DNA from: Microbacteriaceae bacterium PS02066
GTDB lineage: Bacteria; Actinomycetota; Actinomycetes; Actinomycetales; Microbacteriaceae
Direction of reading: 5' to 3'
DNA: 64,000 nt
Assembly: GCA_029959545.1 (NCBI GenBank)
Contig: JASCPH010000006.1
Location: forward strand, 20,682 to 84,681
A model generated the notes under the pieces. The model did not search any database and was not told the DNA's origin. It was given only the letters and a program-made list of their open reading frames with translations. Shown here piece after piece: positions 1-8,326 of this stretch (position 1 is its first letter; every line of letters begins with the position of its first letter). Both the position numbers and the translations under genes were made by a program.

Positions 1-381
1 CTGCGATCCGTTCGTGCCCTCCACGGCTCCCGTGATGGCGTTGCGGCGCTGACCGGCGTTGGCCATGGCCAGCAGGTAGGGCTTCTGGAAGGTGAGCTCC
101 GGGTGGATCTCATCGTTGAACGTGTAGCCGGGGCCGCCCACGCCCTGACCGAGCGGGTCGCCGCCCTGGATCATGAAACCGGGGATGATGCGGTGGAAGA
201 TGACCCCGTTGTACAGGGGGCCGGAACCGGGCTGACCGGTCGACGGGTCGGTCCACTCTCCGGTGCCGTCGGCGAGACCGACGAAGTTCTGAACCGTGCG
301 AGGTGCGTGATCCCCGAACAGGTTGACGACGATGTCGCCGTGGTTGGTGTGGATGGTGGCGACGGCGGTGTGCTGAGGCAT
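1..381 (-). CDS. Peptidyl-prolyl cis-trans isomerase, cyclophilin type (3' end outside window)
   Basis: Cyclophilin-family prolyl isomerase, which catalyses cis-trans isomerisation of Xaa-Pro bonds during protein folding in the cytoplasm. Only the first 127 codons lie in the window, and the gene runs off the left edge. The protein starts MPQHTAVATIHTNHGDIVV and has the cyclophilin signature GVIFHRIIPGFMIQGGD at about residues 59-75, including the catalytic Arg of the FHR motif. No signal peptide is seen at the chosen ATG, so a cytoplasmic form is likely. It is divergently transcribed from the small membrane protein gene at 481. The family call is secure, but the exact paralogue (ppiA or ppiB) is not. 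Confidence 0.93.
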   Translation of the reverse strand, partial: MPQHTAVATIHTNHGDIVVNLFGDHAPRTVQNFVGLADGTGEWTDPSTGQPGSGPLYNGVIFHRIIPGFMIQGGDPLGQGVGGPGYTFNDEIHPELTFQKPYLLAMANAGQRRNAITGAVEGTNGSQ

Positions 382-480
382 GTTGTCATTGTCTCAGAGT
401 TCGCTGCAAGCCCTGCCGTTCGGGGCCGATCCCTCTGGCAAGATGGGCTCACGACTACCCACGGATTAGGGGGATCTCGC

Positions 481-1062
481 ATGAGCCTCAGCCGCAAGCG
501 TAAGAAGGAGCTCCGGAAGCTCCAGGGCCACGCCAACAAGGTGTGGGAATCGCAGCAGGTGCTGGTCGGTGAAGCGGCGGACATCGCTCGCGAAGCCGGC
601 CGCCAGCTCGGCAACTACAACCGCGAGCACGTGGTGCCCGCGGTGCGCGAAGGGTACGACCGCTACGCGGCTCCGTACGTGGACCGCGGCGTCAACATCT
701 CGAAGCACGTGCTCAGCGACAAGGTCGTTCCGGCCGCCGGTGCGCTCGTGGGCGGCGCCCTTTCGGTATGGGATGCGGCGGGCGACACCCGTGCGCGCAT
801 CGCCGCCGGACGCGGCATCGACCTCGACCTCGCCACGTACAAGAAGAAGGCGGCCAAGTACGGCGCCAAGGCTTCGAAGAAGCTGGCCAAGCGACTGGCG
901 GTCGAGTCGCCGAAGAAGCGGGGCATGGGCGCCGGTGGCGTCATCGCGCTCGTCTTCGGTGTCGCCGCGGCAGCTGGCGTGCTCTACGCCGCCTGGCAGA
1001 CTCTGCGGGCCGACGACGAGCTGTGGGTCGCGGACGACCCGCTGAGCGCGCCTGACGCGTGA
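481..1062 (+). CDS. Small single-span membrane protein, function unknown
   Basis: The 193-residue product has a very basic N-terminus (MSLSRKRKKELRKL), a mostly helical body, a Lys-rich stretch around residues 121-148 and one predicted membrane helix at about 151-172 followed by an acidic tail. An ATG at 481 preceded by an AGGGGG ribosome site seven bases upstream was chosen; the frame is open further upstream but there it lies antisense to the cyclophilin gene. The stop overlaps the GTG of the next gene (GTGA), so the two are probably co-transcribed. I recognise it only as an actinobacterial conserved-hypothetical type of protein. Confidence 0.8.
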   Translation: MSLSRKRKKELRKLQGHANKVWESQQVLVGEAADIAREAGRQLGNYNREHVVPAVREGYDRYAAPYVDRGVNISKHVLSDKVVPAAGALVGGALSVWDAAGDTRARIAAGRGIDLDLATYKKKAAKYGAKASKKLAKRLAVESPKKRGMGAGGVIALVFGVAAAAGVLYAAWQTLRADDELWVADDPLSAPDA

Positions 1063-1532
1063 ACGAGGATCCGACGAGGCGGGTGCGGGAAGCCGCATCC
1101 GCCCTCGGTCTTTCTGTGGAGGTGCGCGAGCGCCCCGAAGCACGGAGCCTCCCCGAGGCGGCCGAGCTCCTGGGGATCTCGCCGGTCGACATCGTCAAGA
1201 CGCTGGTCGTCAAACGCAGTGACGACACGTTCCTCTTCGCCCTGATCCCGGGGGATCGGGCCATCGCCTGGCCCAAACTGCGTCAACTCGTGGGTGTCAA
1301 CAAGCTGAAGCTGCCGGACGCGGATGTCGCTCTCGCTGCGACCGGTTACGAGCGCGGCACGATCGTTCCCCTCGGCAGTACGACCGCCTGGCCGGTCTTC
1401 GCCGACGAGTCGATCCGCGGACGCCGCATCGCGCTCGGCGCGGGTGCCCACGGGTTCAGTCTTTTCGTGGATGCCGATGCCCTGTTGCAGGCGCTCAACG
1501 CGACCGTGGCGGACATCTCCCAGCCCCTCTGA
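1059..1532 (+). CDS. YbaK/EbsC-family aminoacyl-tRNA deacylase
   Basis: A 157-residue protein of the YbaK/ProX fold, a family that hydrolyses mischarged aminoacyl-tRNAs such as Cys-tRNA(Pro) in trans. Family features include SLPEAAELLGISPVDIVKTL near residues 30-49, in which Lys47 fits the conserved catalytic Lys of YbaK, and the GVNKLKLPDAD and RGTIVPLG segments typical of these editing domains. The GTG start overlaps the stop of the preceding gene by four bases, indicating translational coupling. It ends convergently with the lipoprotein gene at 1548, with only 15 bases between them. Exact tRNA specificity cannot be read from sequence. Confidence 0.85.
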   Translation: MNEDPTRRVREAASALGLSVEVRERPEARSLPEAAELLGISPVDIVKTLVVKRSDDTFLFALIPGDRAIAWPKLRQLVGVNKLKLPDADVALAATGYERGTIVPLGSTTAWPVFADESIRGRRIALGAGAHGFSLFVDADALLQALNATVADISQPL

Positions 1533-1547
1533 GCGATCGCGCCCGAT

Positions 1548-2717
1548 TCAGCCGAGCGCGGGGTCTCCCTTCGGGACCAGGTACTCCCGCCGCAGCCAGT
1601 CTCCGAAGTGCGCCCGCGCGAGACAGGTCTGGGCCGAAGAACAACCGATCACGGGGTCGTGTGCGGCGTACACCGCGAACAGCGAGGCCTTGCGCTCCAG
1701 TTGTGCTCCGGTGATGTTGGCCGCTCGCTCGGCCGACGGATAGCCGACGGCGTACTCGACCTGCGCGCTGGGGGCAGCGCCCGCATCCACGGCGCGAGAG
1801 ACGAGCGTTCCGACGGACGAGTGGTCGGGGTGATCGCCTGCCGAGTCCGGCGCCTGTTTGGGCAGGTGTGTGAGCACACGATCCGGCGCATAGCCGGCGA
1901 GGATCTCGGCGATCGACTTCTCCAGCGTCGCGACCGACACGGATCGTCCCGCATCGATCGTGCGCAGCGACGGGAGCGCACCGCTGAGCAGCTTCTCGAG
2001 CGTCTGCTGACCGGTGTAGATGAACGTCGCTCCGCTGAGTCCGCCATCCGGAAGCCGCAGGAAGAGGAGCGACACGCGGTCGTCGTCACTCGGCCTGGTC
2101 ATCGTGACCGTCATGCCGCTGACCAGCGTCACCGAGCGGTCGATCCATTCCCCGCTGCGCCCGAGCATGGCGTCGTAGGCCGCACGGATACCCTTCTCGC
2201 GTTCGCTGGCGTAGGTGGATTCACCCTCTCCCGCATCCGAGTAGGTGAAGAAGAAGGTGCGCACACAGGCGCCGCTGCCCAGTTCATCGTCGATGACCGG
2301 ATTACCGAAGATCAGGTCGTCGTCGTAGTGAGCCCAGAAGGACACGACCGTACGGCTCGCGCACGGCTGCTCGATGAAACTCAGCGGCGAGGTGAAGGAG
2401 GTCACATCCGTCCGCCCCAGAGCCGACGGGATGTCTGCGCACTGATCCGACGACGCGAAGAAGAGCGCCGCCTCCGCCGCCGGCTGGGGCGCCGCCGCGA
2501 TCTGAGCGCCCAGGGCGGTCGCGTCGATCCCGAGTCCCGCGGAACAGCGATCGACGATGATCTGGACATCGTCTGCGGCGAGTGTGTTCGGCGGTGCGGC
2601 GGGGGACGTGTTCTCGCTCGTCGGAGCGGGAGGCTGCTGCCCACTCGCCGTACATCCACCGATCCCGAGAGCCGCGACCATCACGGCCGCAGCGCACAGA
2701 ACACGCCATCGCACCAC
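1548..2717 (-). CDS. PIG-L/LmbE-family deacetylase-like lipoprotein
   Basis: The 389-residue exported lipoprotein has a signal peptide with lipobox LGIGGC (Cys22) followed by a Pro/Ser/Thr linker. The catalytic part resembles the PIG-L family of zinc-dependent N-acetyl-glucosaminyl deacetylases: an AHYDDD motif at 129-134 in place of the usual AHPDDE, and GDHPDHSSVG with HPDH at 296-299. The first aspartates and histidines fit the metal site. The change from AHPDD to AHYDDD is unusual but present in extracytoplasmic members. It is probably membrane-anchored on the outer face and acts on a surface sugar; the substrate is unknown. Confidence 0.8.
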   Translation of the reverse strand: MVRWRVLCAAAVMVAALGIGGCTASGQQPPAPTSENTSPAAPPNTLAADDVQIIVDRCSAGLGIDATALGAQIAAAPQPAAEAALFFASSDQCADIPSALGRTDVTSFTSPLSFIEQPCASRTVVSFWAHYDDDLIFGNPVIDDELGSGACVRTFFFTYSDAGEGESTYASEREKGIRAAYDAMLGRSGEWIDRSVTLVSGMTVTMTRPSDDDRVSLLFLRLPDGGLSGATFIYTGQQTLEKLLSGALPSLRTIDAGRSVSVATLEKSIAEILAGYAPDRVLTHLPKQAPDSAGDHPDHSSVGTLVSRAVDAGAAPSAQVEYAVGYPSAERAANITGAQLERKASLFAVYAAHDPVIGCSSAQTCLARAHFGDWLRREYLVPKGDPALG

Positions 2718-2759
2718 TGGTCATCCTCACTGCACGTCCGGCGATCATACGTGCGAAGG

Positions 2760-3200
2760 TCACGGATGCGTGGCCGCCGTGTCCCTTTCGGCCATCCGGC
2801 GTCCGATGTCGACCAGCCGTACGCGGCGGAGAGCGTCGGCCTCCTCCGGGGTGAACCACTCGGCGCGGTCGGTGGATCCCCCCACCTCGTTGCGCAGGCG
2901 CCCGCCTGTGATGCGCGCGCGATACACGATGCGCAACGTGTGCAGCGCGGATGCGGTCTCCGCGAGGCGCTTGGTGGCGGGGATCACACGGGAGTCGATA
3001 CCGAGCAGCTCGTCGACGACCACTCCGTAGCCGGTCTCCTCACGCACCTCGCGTCGCACCGCCCGCTCGGGATCCTCACCCTCCTCGAGCCCGCCGCCCG
3101 GCAGCGTCCAGGCACTCCGACGACCTGCGTTCCAGTGGGCCAACAGGATGCGTCCGGCGTCGTCGGTGATGATCGCGTAAGCGGCGACACGCATATCCAT
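2760..3200 (-). CDS. NUDIX hydrolase
   Basis: A 146-residue NUDIX domain protein that hydrolyses a nucleoside diphosphate linked to another group. The NUDIX box is complete at about residues 36-58: GGLEEGEDPERAVRREVREE then TGY, matching Gx5Ex7REUxEExGU. Lys/Arg and Thr residues around WTLPGG precede the box as usual. No extra domain suggests the substrate; MutT-like sanitation is possible. It is a single gene transcribed leftwards, 42 bases upstream of the PIG-L lipoprotein. Confidence 0.9.
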   Translation of the reverse strand: MDMRVAAYAIITDDAGRILLAHWNAGRRSAWTLPGGGLEEGEDPERAVRREVREETGYGVVVDELLGIDSRVIPATKRLAETASALHTLRIVYRARITGGRLRNEVGGSTDRAEWFTPEEADALRRVRLVDIGRRMAERDTAATHP

Positions 3201-3266
3201 GACGAGACTTTACCGGGGTGTGGATAACTCGCGCTGCCGTTCACGATGCTTCGCTAGCGTGACCGC

Positions 3267-3620
3267 GTGCCTCTGGACCCCGAAGAATCCCTCGCGCAGA
3301 TCGAGCGCGACGTCCGGCAGAGCGCTGACCGCGCCGCCAAGATGCCCGCATTCGAAGCCACCGTCTCCGCGATTCGCGGCGCCGCCTGGTCGTCCGCACG
3401 CGACGTCTACGTCCAGGTCGACTCCACCGGACGCGTGCAGACCCTCCGCCTCGGCGAGACGGCGCTCGCCCGGGGCGCACAACGACTCGCCTCCGACATC
3501 CTCGCCACGATCGTCTCCGCGGAGAAGAACGCTCACGCGGCGACGATCGACGCCGTCTCCGAGCTCCTCGGCGAAGGCGACCCCATCACGGAACAGCTTC
3601 GCTCCACCGACACCCCCTGA
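3267..3620 (+). CDS. YbaB/EbfC-like small protein, first gene of ESX-like cluster
   Basis: A 117-residue protein with the YbaB fold pattern: N-terminal helix (ESLAQIERDVRQSADRAAKM), a short beta strand region (DVYVQVDSTGRVQTLRLGET) and a C-terminal helix. YbaB-like proteins of this size commonly precede WXG100/Esp-type genes in actinomycetes. The start codon is GTG. It is followed 20 bases later by the WXG-like gene and then the EspB-like gene, forming a three-gene operon. A nucleoid-binding or secretion-chaperone role is inferred from family only. Confidence 0.7.
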   Translation: MPLDPEESLAQIERDVRQSADRAAKMPAFEATVSAIRGAAWSSARDVYVQVDSTGRVQTLRLGETALARGAQRLASDILATIVSAEKNAHAATIDAVSELLGEGDPITEQLRSTDTP

Positions 3621-3640
3621 TACGTCCGAAAGAGCCTCGA

Positions 3641-3961
3641 ATGACCGAGAACATCGCCCTTGATTTCGATCGGCTCCGGCAGCATGCCGCGCTGGTCACC
3701 TCGCTTGCCGATGACGTCACTGGCGCCATCTCGATGCTGAAGGCAGGCGATCTCGCCTCCAACGCCTTCGGCATCCTGTGCGCCTTCCTCGTTCCCCCCT
3801 CGATGGCGATGTCCGCGGCGGCGACCGGCCTCTTCAGTGCGGACCAGTCTCTGCTGCTTCGCACCGCGGGCGAGTTGCGCAGTACCGCCGCGCAATGGGA
3901 GCAGTTCGAGGACGACACGGTGACCACCCTTCGCGACCTCGAGAGCGCGCTGGGCCTGTGA
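3641..3961 (+). CDS. WXG100/EspC-like type VII secretion substrate candidate
   Basis: A 106-residue all-helical protein with two long helices separated by a Gly/Pro-containing hydrophobic turn (residues 36-66). The N-terminal ALDFDRLRQHAALVTSLADD and C-terminal LLLRTAGELRSTAAQWEQFE halves resemble the helix-hairpin of ESAT-6/EspC-like proteins, but there is no canonical WXG at the turn. The stop overlaps the ATG of the next gene (ATGA). No ESX ATPase or channel gene is present in the window, so secretion by a type VII system elsewhere in the genome is inference. Confidence 0.65.
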   Translation: MTENIALDFDRLRQHAALVTSLADDVTGAISMLKAGDLASNAFGILCAFLVPPSMAMSAAATGLFSADQSLLLRTAGELRSTAAQWEQFEDDTVTTLRDLESALGL

Positions 3962-5259
3962 TGACCACTCCCGCCGCCCTCGCCGCATCCGGCTCCTCCT
4001 TCGCTTCGCCCTACTCCGGCAGCAAACTCCTCGACTCCGGCCACGCGCTCTCCCAGGCCGTGCGCAACGGCGATTGGCTCGAGGGCGGACTCGCCTTCCT
4101 CGACACGCTGGGCAACGCCGCGGCCGCGCTCGCGGATCCGATCGGGACGCTCGCGAGCATCGGGCTCGGCTGGGTGATGAAGTACCTCAAGCCGCTGAGC
4201 ACCTGGCTCGACCAACTGGCCGGCAGTGAGGCCAACGTGGCCGCCGTCGCGCAGCAGTGGACCAACGCCGGCAGCGCACTGCGCGACACGGGCAACACCC
4301 TCGTGACGCGCCTGTCCGATCTCGACGGCCTCAGCGGTGACACGGTGCGCACCTACGTGCGCTTCGCGCAGGACACCGCAAAGCACATCGCCGCGACCGG
4401 TGACTGGGCCGATGCCGCGGCCGGCGGTCTGCGCAGCGCCTCGTCACTCGTCGCCAAGATGCAGGGTGTCGTGAAGAACGCCATCTCGCAGGTGGTCGCT
4501 ACAGCGATCGAAGCCATGGCGGTCGTCGCCGCATCCTTCGGCCTCGGCATCGGCTACGCGATCGCCCGTGTCGTGACCAAGGTCAACCAGCTGGTGAACA
4601 AGGTCGTGCGTCCCCTCACGCAGGTCGTGCGCTCGGTGAAGTCCCTCGTGGGCTTCGTGCAGCAGCTCGGCTCGCTGTTCAAGAGCACCGAGCGCCTCAG
4701 CTCGACCCTGCTGGGCGGCGGCGCGAAGTCCGCCACCGTCAACGCGGGCGTCGTCGTGGACGCGTCGGGAGCCACGAGGCTCGGCAACACCGCGCAGGCG
4801 AATCTGATCAGCGCCGGGCAGAAGGCCGACGACTGGCACTTCACGCCGACCGCGGTGGTCTCCACGGGCATCGGAGCGGAAGGAACGCTCACCGCCGACG
4901 GATCGACGATCGGCGCCGCGGGCGTCGGGAGTGTGCACGGGTCGGCGGACAGCGGCGGCATCGGGGCGGGCGGGGCATACGCCTCCGGCGCCACGGCCTC
5001 CACCTCCGGTACCGGAACGAGTACCCCGTCGTCGATCATGGGCACGGGTGCCGCAGCATCCGCGGCCACGGCGGCGAGCGTCGGCAGCTCTCACGCCGCG
5101 GCCGCGGGTTCCCGCATGATGACACCGGGCGGCATGATGGGCGGCGCCAGCCGCGACGGCGGGCAGCGCAGCGGTCTCGGCATCCGTCAGGTGGTCCGCG
5201 AGATCGTCATCGAGGCGGATGCGGGCGAGAAAGAACTCGCCACCGCAGAGCGCGACTGA
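3961..5259 (+). CDS. EspB/PPE-like large helical protein, putative type VII-associated
   Basis: The 432-residue product is strongly Ala/Gly/Ser rich. The N-terminal about 290 residues are predicted long amphipathic helices with NGDWLEGGLAFLDTLGNAAA early and a hydrophobic, coiled segment VVATAIEAMAVVAASFGLGI around 180-200. The last 150 residues are low-complexity Gly/Ser/Ala, ending in an acidic tail. This is the architecture of EspB-like or PPE-like ESX substrates. The ATG at 3961 overlaps the preceding stop and was preferred over the longer upstream frame. No membrane anchor or enzyme motif is seen. Function is unknown beyond this architectural match. Confidence 0.65.
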   Translation: MTTPAALAASGSSFASPYSGSKLLDSGHALSQAVRNGDWLEGGLAFLDTLGNAAAALADPIGTLASIGLGWVMKYLKPLSTWLDQLAGSEANVAAVAQQWTNAGSALRDTGNTLVTRLSDLDGLSGDTVRTYVRFAQDTAKHIAATGDWADAAAGGLRSASSLVAKMQGVVKNAISQVVATAIEAMAVVAASFGLGIGYAIARVVTKVNQLVNKVVRPLTQVVRSVKSLVGFVQQLGSLFKSTERLSSTLLGGGAKSATVNAGVVVDASGATRLGNTAQANLISAGQKADDWHFTPTAVVSTGIGAEGTLTADGSTIGAAGVGSVHGSADSGGIGAGGAYASGATASTSGTGTSTPSSIMGTGAAASAATAASVGSSHAAAAGSRMMTPGGMMGGASRDGGQRSGLGIRQVVREIVIEADAGEKELATAERD

Positions 5260-5269
5260 GTCGTACCTC

Positions 5270-5303
5270 GAACGCCCCTCTGCCTGTCGGTGCGGGGGCG
5301 TTC
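5270..5303 (+). terminator. Hairpin downstream of ESX-like operon
   Basis: Inverted repeat GAACGCCCC / GGGGCGTTC (5270-5278 and 5295-5303) lies 11 bases after the stop of the EspB-like gene. It lacks a long T-run but is well placed to end the operon. Confidence 0.6.
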
Positions 5304-5473
5304 ACCGTTGCTTAAGTCCGCCCTCTCCGCGGCGTAGAGTCGGGCGCAGAGATCCCGTCGTCACATTGCGCGCCCGCGCTCCGATCGATGCGGGCTTGCG
5401 CCGAGTCCGATAGCTTCCTTTACCAGGGGGATCGGTTTCCGCAGCGTGGCCGAACTGACTCGACCACAGCGCT

Positions 5474-5932
5474 ATGAACTCGGGGGTACACATGACGAGA
5501 TCGACGAACGCAGACCGTGTGCGTTGCAAGAACATCATGGGAGCCCTCGGAGCTATCTGTTTCGGCATGGTTGCCGGCTGGGGGATCGCCTTCTGCTGGC
5601 CGAGCGCGGCCCTCGTCGCTGTCTCCGCAACTGGGGCGGTGCTGCTGCTCGTCGGTGCAGTCGTGTTCATGCTGATCACGGGCGGGCAAGGAACGTCGTA
5701 CTCGCGCGCCGACTACTGGGCCCGCCTGATCACCCTCGCAGGGGCGTTCACCGTCGGCCTCGGAGCCCTTGCCGCTCTCGACCAGAAGGTGCTGAGCATC
5801 CTCGCGATGTTCGGCGCCATCGCACTGGTCGTCGTGGTCTCTTGGGCCATCCGAAAGCTCGGGAAGCACCTCGAGAAGAAGCTCGATGGGAACGATGAGA
5901 GGAAGACTCCGGCGCAGACCGCCGGGGAATGA
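5474..5932 (+). CDS. Four-span hypothetical membrane protein
   Basis: A 152-residue protein with hydrophobic segments at about 21-42, 45-68, 84-103 and 109-128 and a charged C-terminal tail (KHLEKKLDGNDERKTP). ATG at 5474 or the in-frame ATG at 5492 (residue 7) could be the start. Its upstream region reads as ordinary intergenic DNA. No family was recognised. It lies immediately left of the tRNA-derived islet. Confidence 0.6.
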   Translation: MNSGVHMTRSTNADRVRCKNIMGALGAICFGMVAGWGIAFCWPSAALVAVSATGAVLLLVGAVVFMLITGGQGTSYSRADYWARLITLAGAFTVGLGALAALDQKVLSILAMFGAIALVVVVSWAIRKLGKHLEKKLDGNDERKTPAQTAGE

Positions 5933-6018
5933 GCGGCTCAGCACGCTGGCTCTCGTGCTCAGCCGGCATCGATAGCGCCCGCTCAGCGAAACGCTGGATG
6001 ATCGGATGATTCGAAATT

Positions 6019-6064
6019 GCGGAGCCTAGGCGATTCGAACTCTTGACATCCTGATTGCGAAGCA
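6019..6064 (-). repeat. Degenerate copy of the 3' part of tRNA-Ala (putative attachment-site remnant)
   Basis: About 46 bases here match the 3' half of the intact tRNA-Ala at 8327-8399 with roughly five mismatches: shared blocks include GGAGCCTAGG, GATTCGAACTC, TGACATCCTG and TTGC. The similarity stops at the anticodon stem. A displaced tRNA 3' end on the far side of inserted DNA is the usual footprint of tyrosine-integrase insertion into a tRNA gene. The region 6065-6227 that follows holds a 9-base-arm hairpin (6073-6081 with 6102-6110), several GTGCCC-type repeats and no gene. Confidence 0.7.
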
Positions 6065-6227
6065 CGAGGCGTAGGCCCGGAGTTCCGCGTAACGGCGGGG
6101 TTCCGGGCCTCTCTCGCGGGGTCGAGTTAGGGCACGTGGTGGGCCTTAGGGGCACGGGGAGGGCACGAAGGAGAGACCTCACGAGCAGACTGCCGTGGGG
6201 GGATGCCTCGGGACCAGAGGTCCCGTT

Positions 6228-7061
6228 TCAGAACCGATGAACCCAGGGGTTGAGGCGCTCGTCGAGTTGTTCGAGGGTGAGGACCTCGACTTGCTCTCGC
6301 TCCCACGCTTCGAGCACCGCTTCGTAGAGGTCGCGGCCCTCTCCATGCGAATCGGCCGGAGCATCTACGACCGCGGTCACCACGGCATCGGTCGGTACGG
6401 GTGTGCTCACACCCCCGTGGACGAAAGTCGCACCATCGTCCCGAAGCCTCGTAATCCCGTAGTTCCAGGCATTGATGTCTCGTTGGAGAGATTCAATCCC
6501 GACCATGTCGAATGCCCACGCGCTCCGCAGGATTGGCGTCGCTTCGTTCGTCTGGATGAAGTCGAACTCACCGGACATATGCCCAAGTCGGATAGACGGC
6601 GATGCGAAGAAGTCCAGGCCCTCGCGCAGGTCGCTCGTCTGGTAGACGCCGCGTATTGCCGTGCGCACTGAGCGACGCGTCATGCGATGGCGGCGGGCGG
6701 GACGGTCGTGGTGGACAAGGAGCGGGTAGAGAATCTCTGCGGCGGCGCGGGCGTTCACGGCAGCGGTCGGCTGGGGTGCCGAGAGTTGGATGGCGTTCGC
6801 CTGCCGTTGGCGAATGCCCTCGACCCAGGCGCGAGTGAACTCGTGGTCGGTGGCGAGCCGGTCGTGTGAGTTGACCTCCCGCGCTAGCCAGTGCGCCCAC
6901 TCACGCACGTCACGAGGGATGGAGCGCCGTTCGAGGTATCCCCAGTCGAGCCCAACAACCCAATCCCCGTCATCAGAACCGCAGATGATGCCGATGTTCT
7001 GGAACTCTCCACGGGCGACATCGGGCACGTACCGGATCAACCAGTAGGTGATTGCCGTCAT
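6228..7061 (-). CDS. DUF3037-family protein
   Basis: A 277-residue protein beginning MTAITYWLIRYVPDVARGEF, followed by QNIGIICGSDDGDWVVGLDW, the pattern of DUF3037 proteins. The C-terminal half has a VTAVVDAPADSHGEGRDLYE segment. DUF3037 proteins are typically encoded directly beside a HipA-like kinase, exactly as here: the kinase gene lies nine bases upstream. The pair has been suspected of toxin-antitoxin or defence roles but I know of no firm function. Cytoplasmic; no membrane segment. Confidence 0.8.
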   Translation of the reverse strand: MTAITYWLIRYVPDVARGEFQNIGIICGSDDGDWVVGLDWGYLERRSIPRDVREWAHWLAREVNSHDRLATDHEFTRAWVEGIRQRQANAIQLSAPQPTAAVNARAAAEILYPLLVHHDRPARRHRMTRRSVRTAIRGVYQTSDLREGLDFFASPSIRLGHMSGEFDFIQTNEATPILRSAWAFDMVGIESLQRDINAWNYGITRLRDDGATFVHGGVSTPVPTDAVVTAVVDAPADSHGEGRDLYEAVLEAWEREQVEVLTLEQLDERLNPWVHRF

Positions 7062-7070
7062 GTCATTGCC

Positions 7071-7823
7071 TCATGGGTGGATGGTCGATCGGGCGGCTTG
7101 CTGGAGTCGCTCAACCACGCCTGGTACCCGCGCGAAGATGAGGTCGCCGACCGAAGTCAACTCGTTTGCGGTCGTGGACCACTGTAGCGGGACGCTGTGA
7201 CAGACCTCCTGGATGCCATCGGAGGTCAGCGCACTGATCGAGGTCGCGGCACTCAGGAGAGCCTCGCGTGAGGCGGTGTCGAGTCCGTCATGAGCCCATG
7301 GGCTAGATCCGATCCGTCGGAGCGCCTCTACGTCCAGGTCTGCTTCCCCACCCAACCAGAATCCGTGATCGAAGGACCAGATCGCCGCGTCCTCATCGAA
7401 GTGACTGAGCCACTGCGGGTCCGTCCCAAGACACAGGTCCCAAAGGGCCGAGATGAACGCGGCGCGACCGCGATTGCCGTCGCGTGATGCTTTCCCCCGC
7501 CAATCGTCAACGAGCATCACCGGCGTCAGGTTCAGCGAGCCGTGGGCGACGCCGGGCCGAAGGCTATAACCGGGTTGGTAGACGTAGGTCATGTCCGCTG
7601 GGATATCGACCAGGGCGATGGGTCGCACGGGCGCGCCTATGAGATGGCCAATGCCCGTAACGATCCGTTCCGGGATGAGCGAGCGCGCACCTTGGGGGTT
7701 GTTGGCGGGCTTGACCCAGTACTGCTGTTCGTCGTCCGCGATCCCGAGGAAGGCGGCGGAGCCAGATTCTCCACGCCGCACCGGTGCGACGAGCGTCACC
7801 CGGGTAGCAAGCGTCATAGGCAA
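7071..7823 (-). CDS. HipA-like kinase-fold protein paired with DUF3037
   Basis: A 250-residue protein related to the HipA kinase fold. It has YWVKPANNPQG (putative ATP-binding Lys at about residue 38), PERIVTGIGHLIGAPVRPIA, and the later IWSFDHGFWL segment that fits the metal/catalytic loop of this family. It is much shorter than full HipA (about 440 residues), and the usual HipB partner is replaced by the DUF3037 gene nine bases downstream. The two form one leftward operon. Kinase activity is inferred from the fold, not shown. Confidence 0.75.
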   Translation of the reverse strand: MPMTLATRVTLVAPVRRGESGSAAFLGIADDEQQYWVKPANNPQGARSLIPERIVTGIGHLIGAPVRPIALVDIPADMTYVYQPGYSLRPGVAHGSLNLTPVMLVDDWRGKASRDGNRGRAAFISALWDLCLGTDPQWLSHFDEDAAIWSFDHGFWLGGEADLDVEALRRIGSSPWAHDGLDTASREALLSAATSISALTSDGIQEVCHSVPLQWSTTANELTSVGDLIFARVPGVVERLQQAARSTIHP

Positions 7824-7931
7824 ACCATATCGGGGCGGTCTGGTCGGTCACAGCAATCGGCGAGTGCGACTCTCTTAGGTGTTTAACCTCAGGCCGGATC
7901 CGGTTCCGCCCTTCATGTGCGTGGTGGTGCG

Positions 7932-8207
7932 TCAGGCGTCCCCGGGCACCCGGTCTAGGCAATCCATGAGCGACTCGATGAGGTTCCCGGACGGGCGCGG
8001 CACCGCCACGGCTTCACCATCATCCAGGAGCCCGAGCGCGGCGGCATTGGTCTGGTGGAGGAGCACGCGGCCCACGAACGGGATGGCCCCGGTTGTGGCG
8101 ACGCCCTCCAGGATGGAGCGCCACGCCCGCGCCGGGATCGTGGCCTCTTCGGCGGCGACGATGGCCTGCGCCACGGAGTCCACCTGTGTGAGCCGATCCC
8201 AGATCAT
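7932..8207 (-). CDS. Uncertain short hypothetical protein next to tRNA-Ala
   Basis: A frame open from inside tRNA-Ala (8384) to 7932. The first plausible start is the ATG at 8207, giving 91 residues (MIWDRLTQVDSVAQAIVAAE onward). Composition looks protein-like (helical, acidic), and a longer form from a non-ATG codon upstream would include EGLEAPNPDARIESIRE. No domain was recognised. It could be the remnant of a gene whose 5' end was replaced when the islet integrated. Confidence 0.4.
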   Translation of the reverse strand: MIWDRLTQVDSVAQAIVAAEEATIPARAWRSILEGVATTGAIPFVGRVLLHQTNAAALGLLDDGEAVAVPRPSGNLIESLMDCLDRVPGDA

Positions 8208-8326
8208 CTCGCGGATCGACTCGATGCGGGCATCCGGGTTTGGAGCCTCCAGACCTTCGCGCGTAACAAAAAGATCCCCCGATCGGGTAGCCGGAAACCC
8301 GGTCTGATCAGGGGAGTTATCGACTG

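Noticed and set aside
1608..3227. 539-codon plus-strand frame across the PIG-L lipoprotein and NUDIX genes
   Set aside because: No start signal or domain; it overlaps two clear minus-strand genes.
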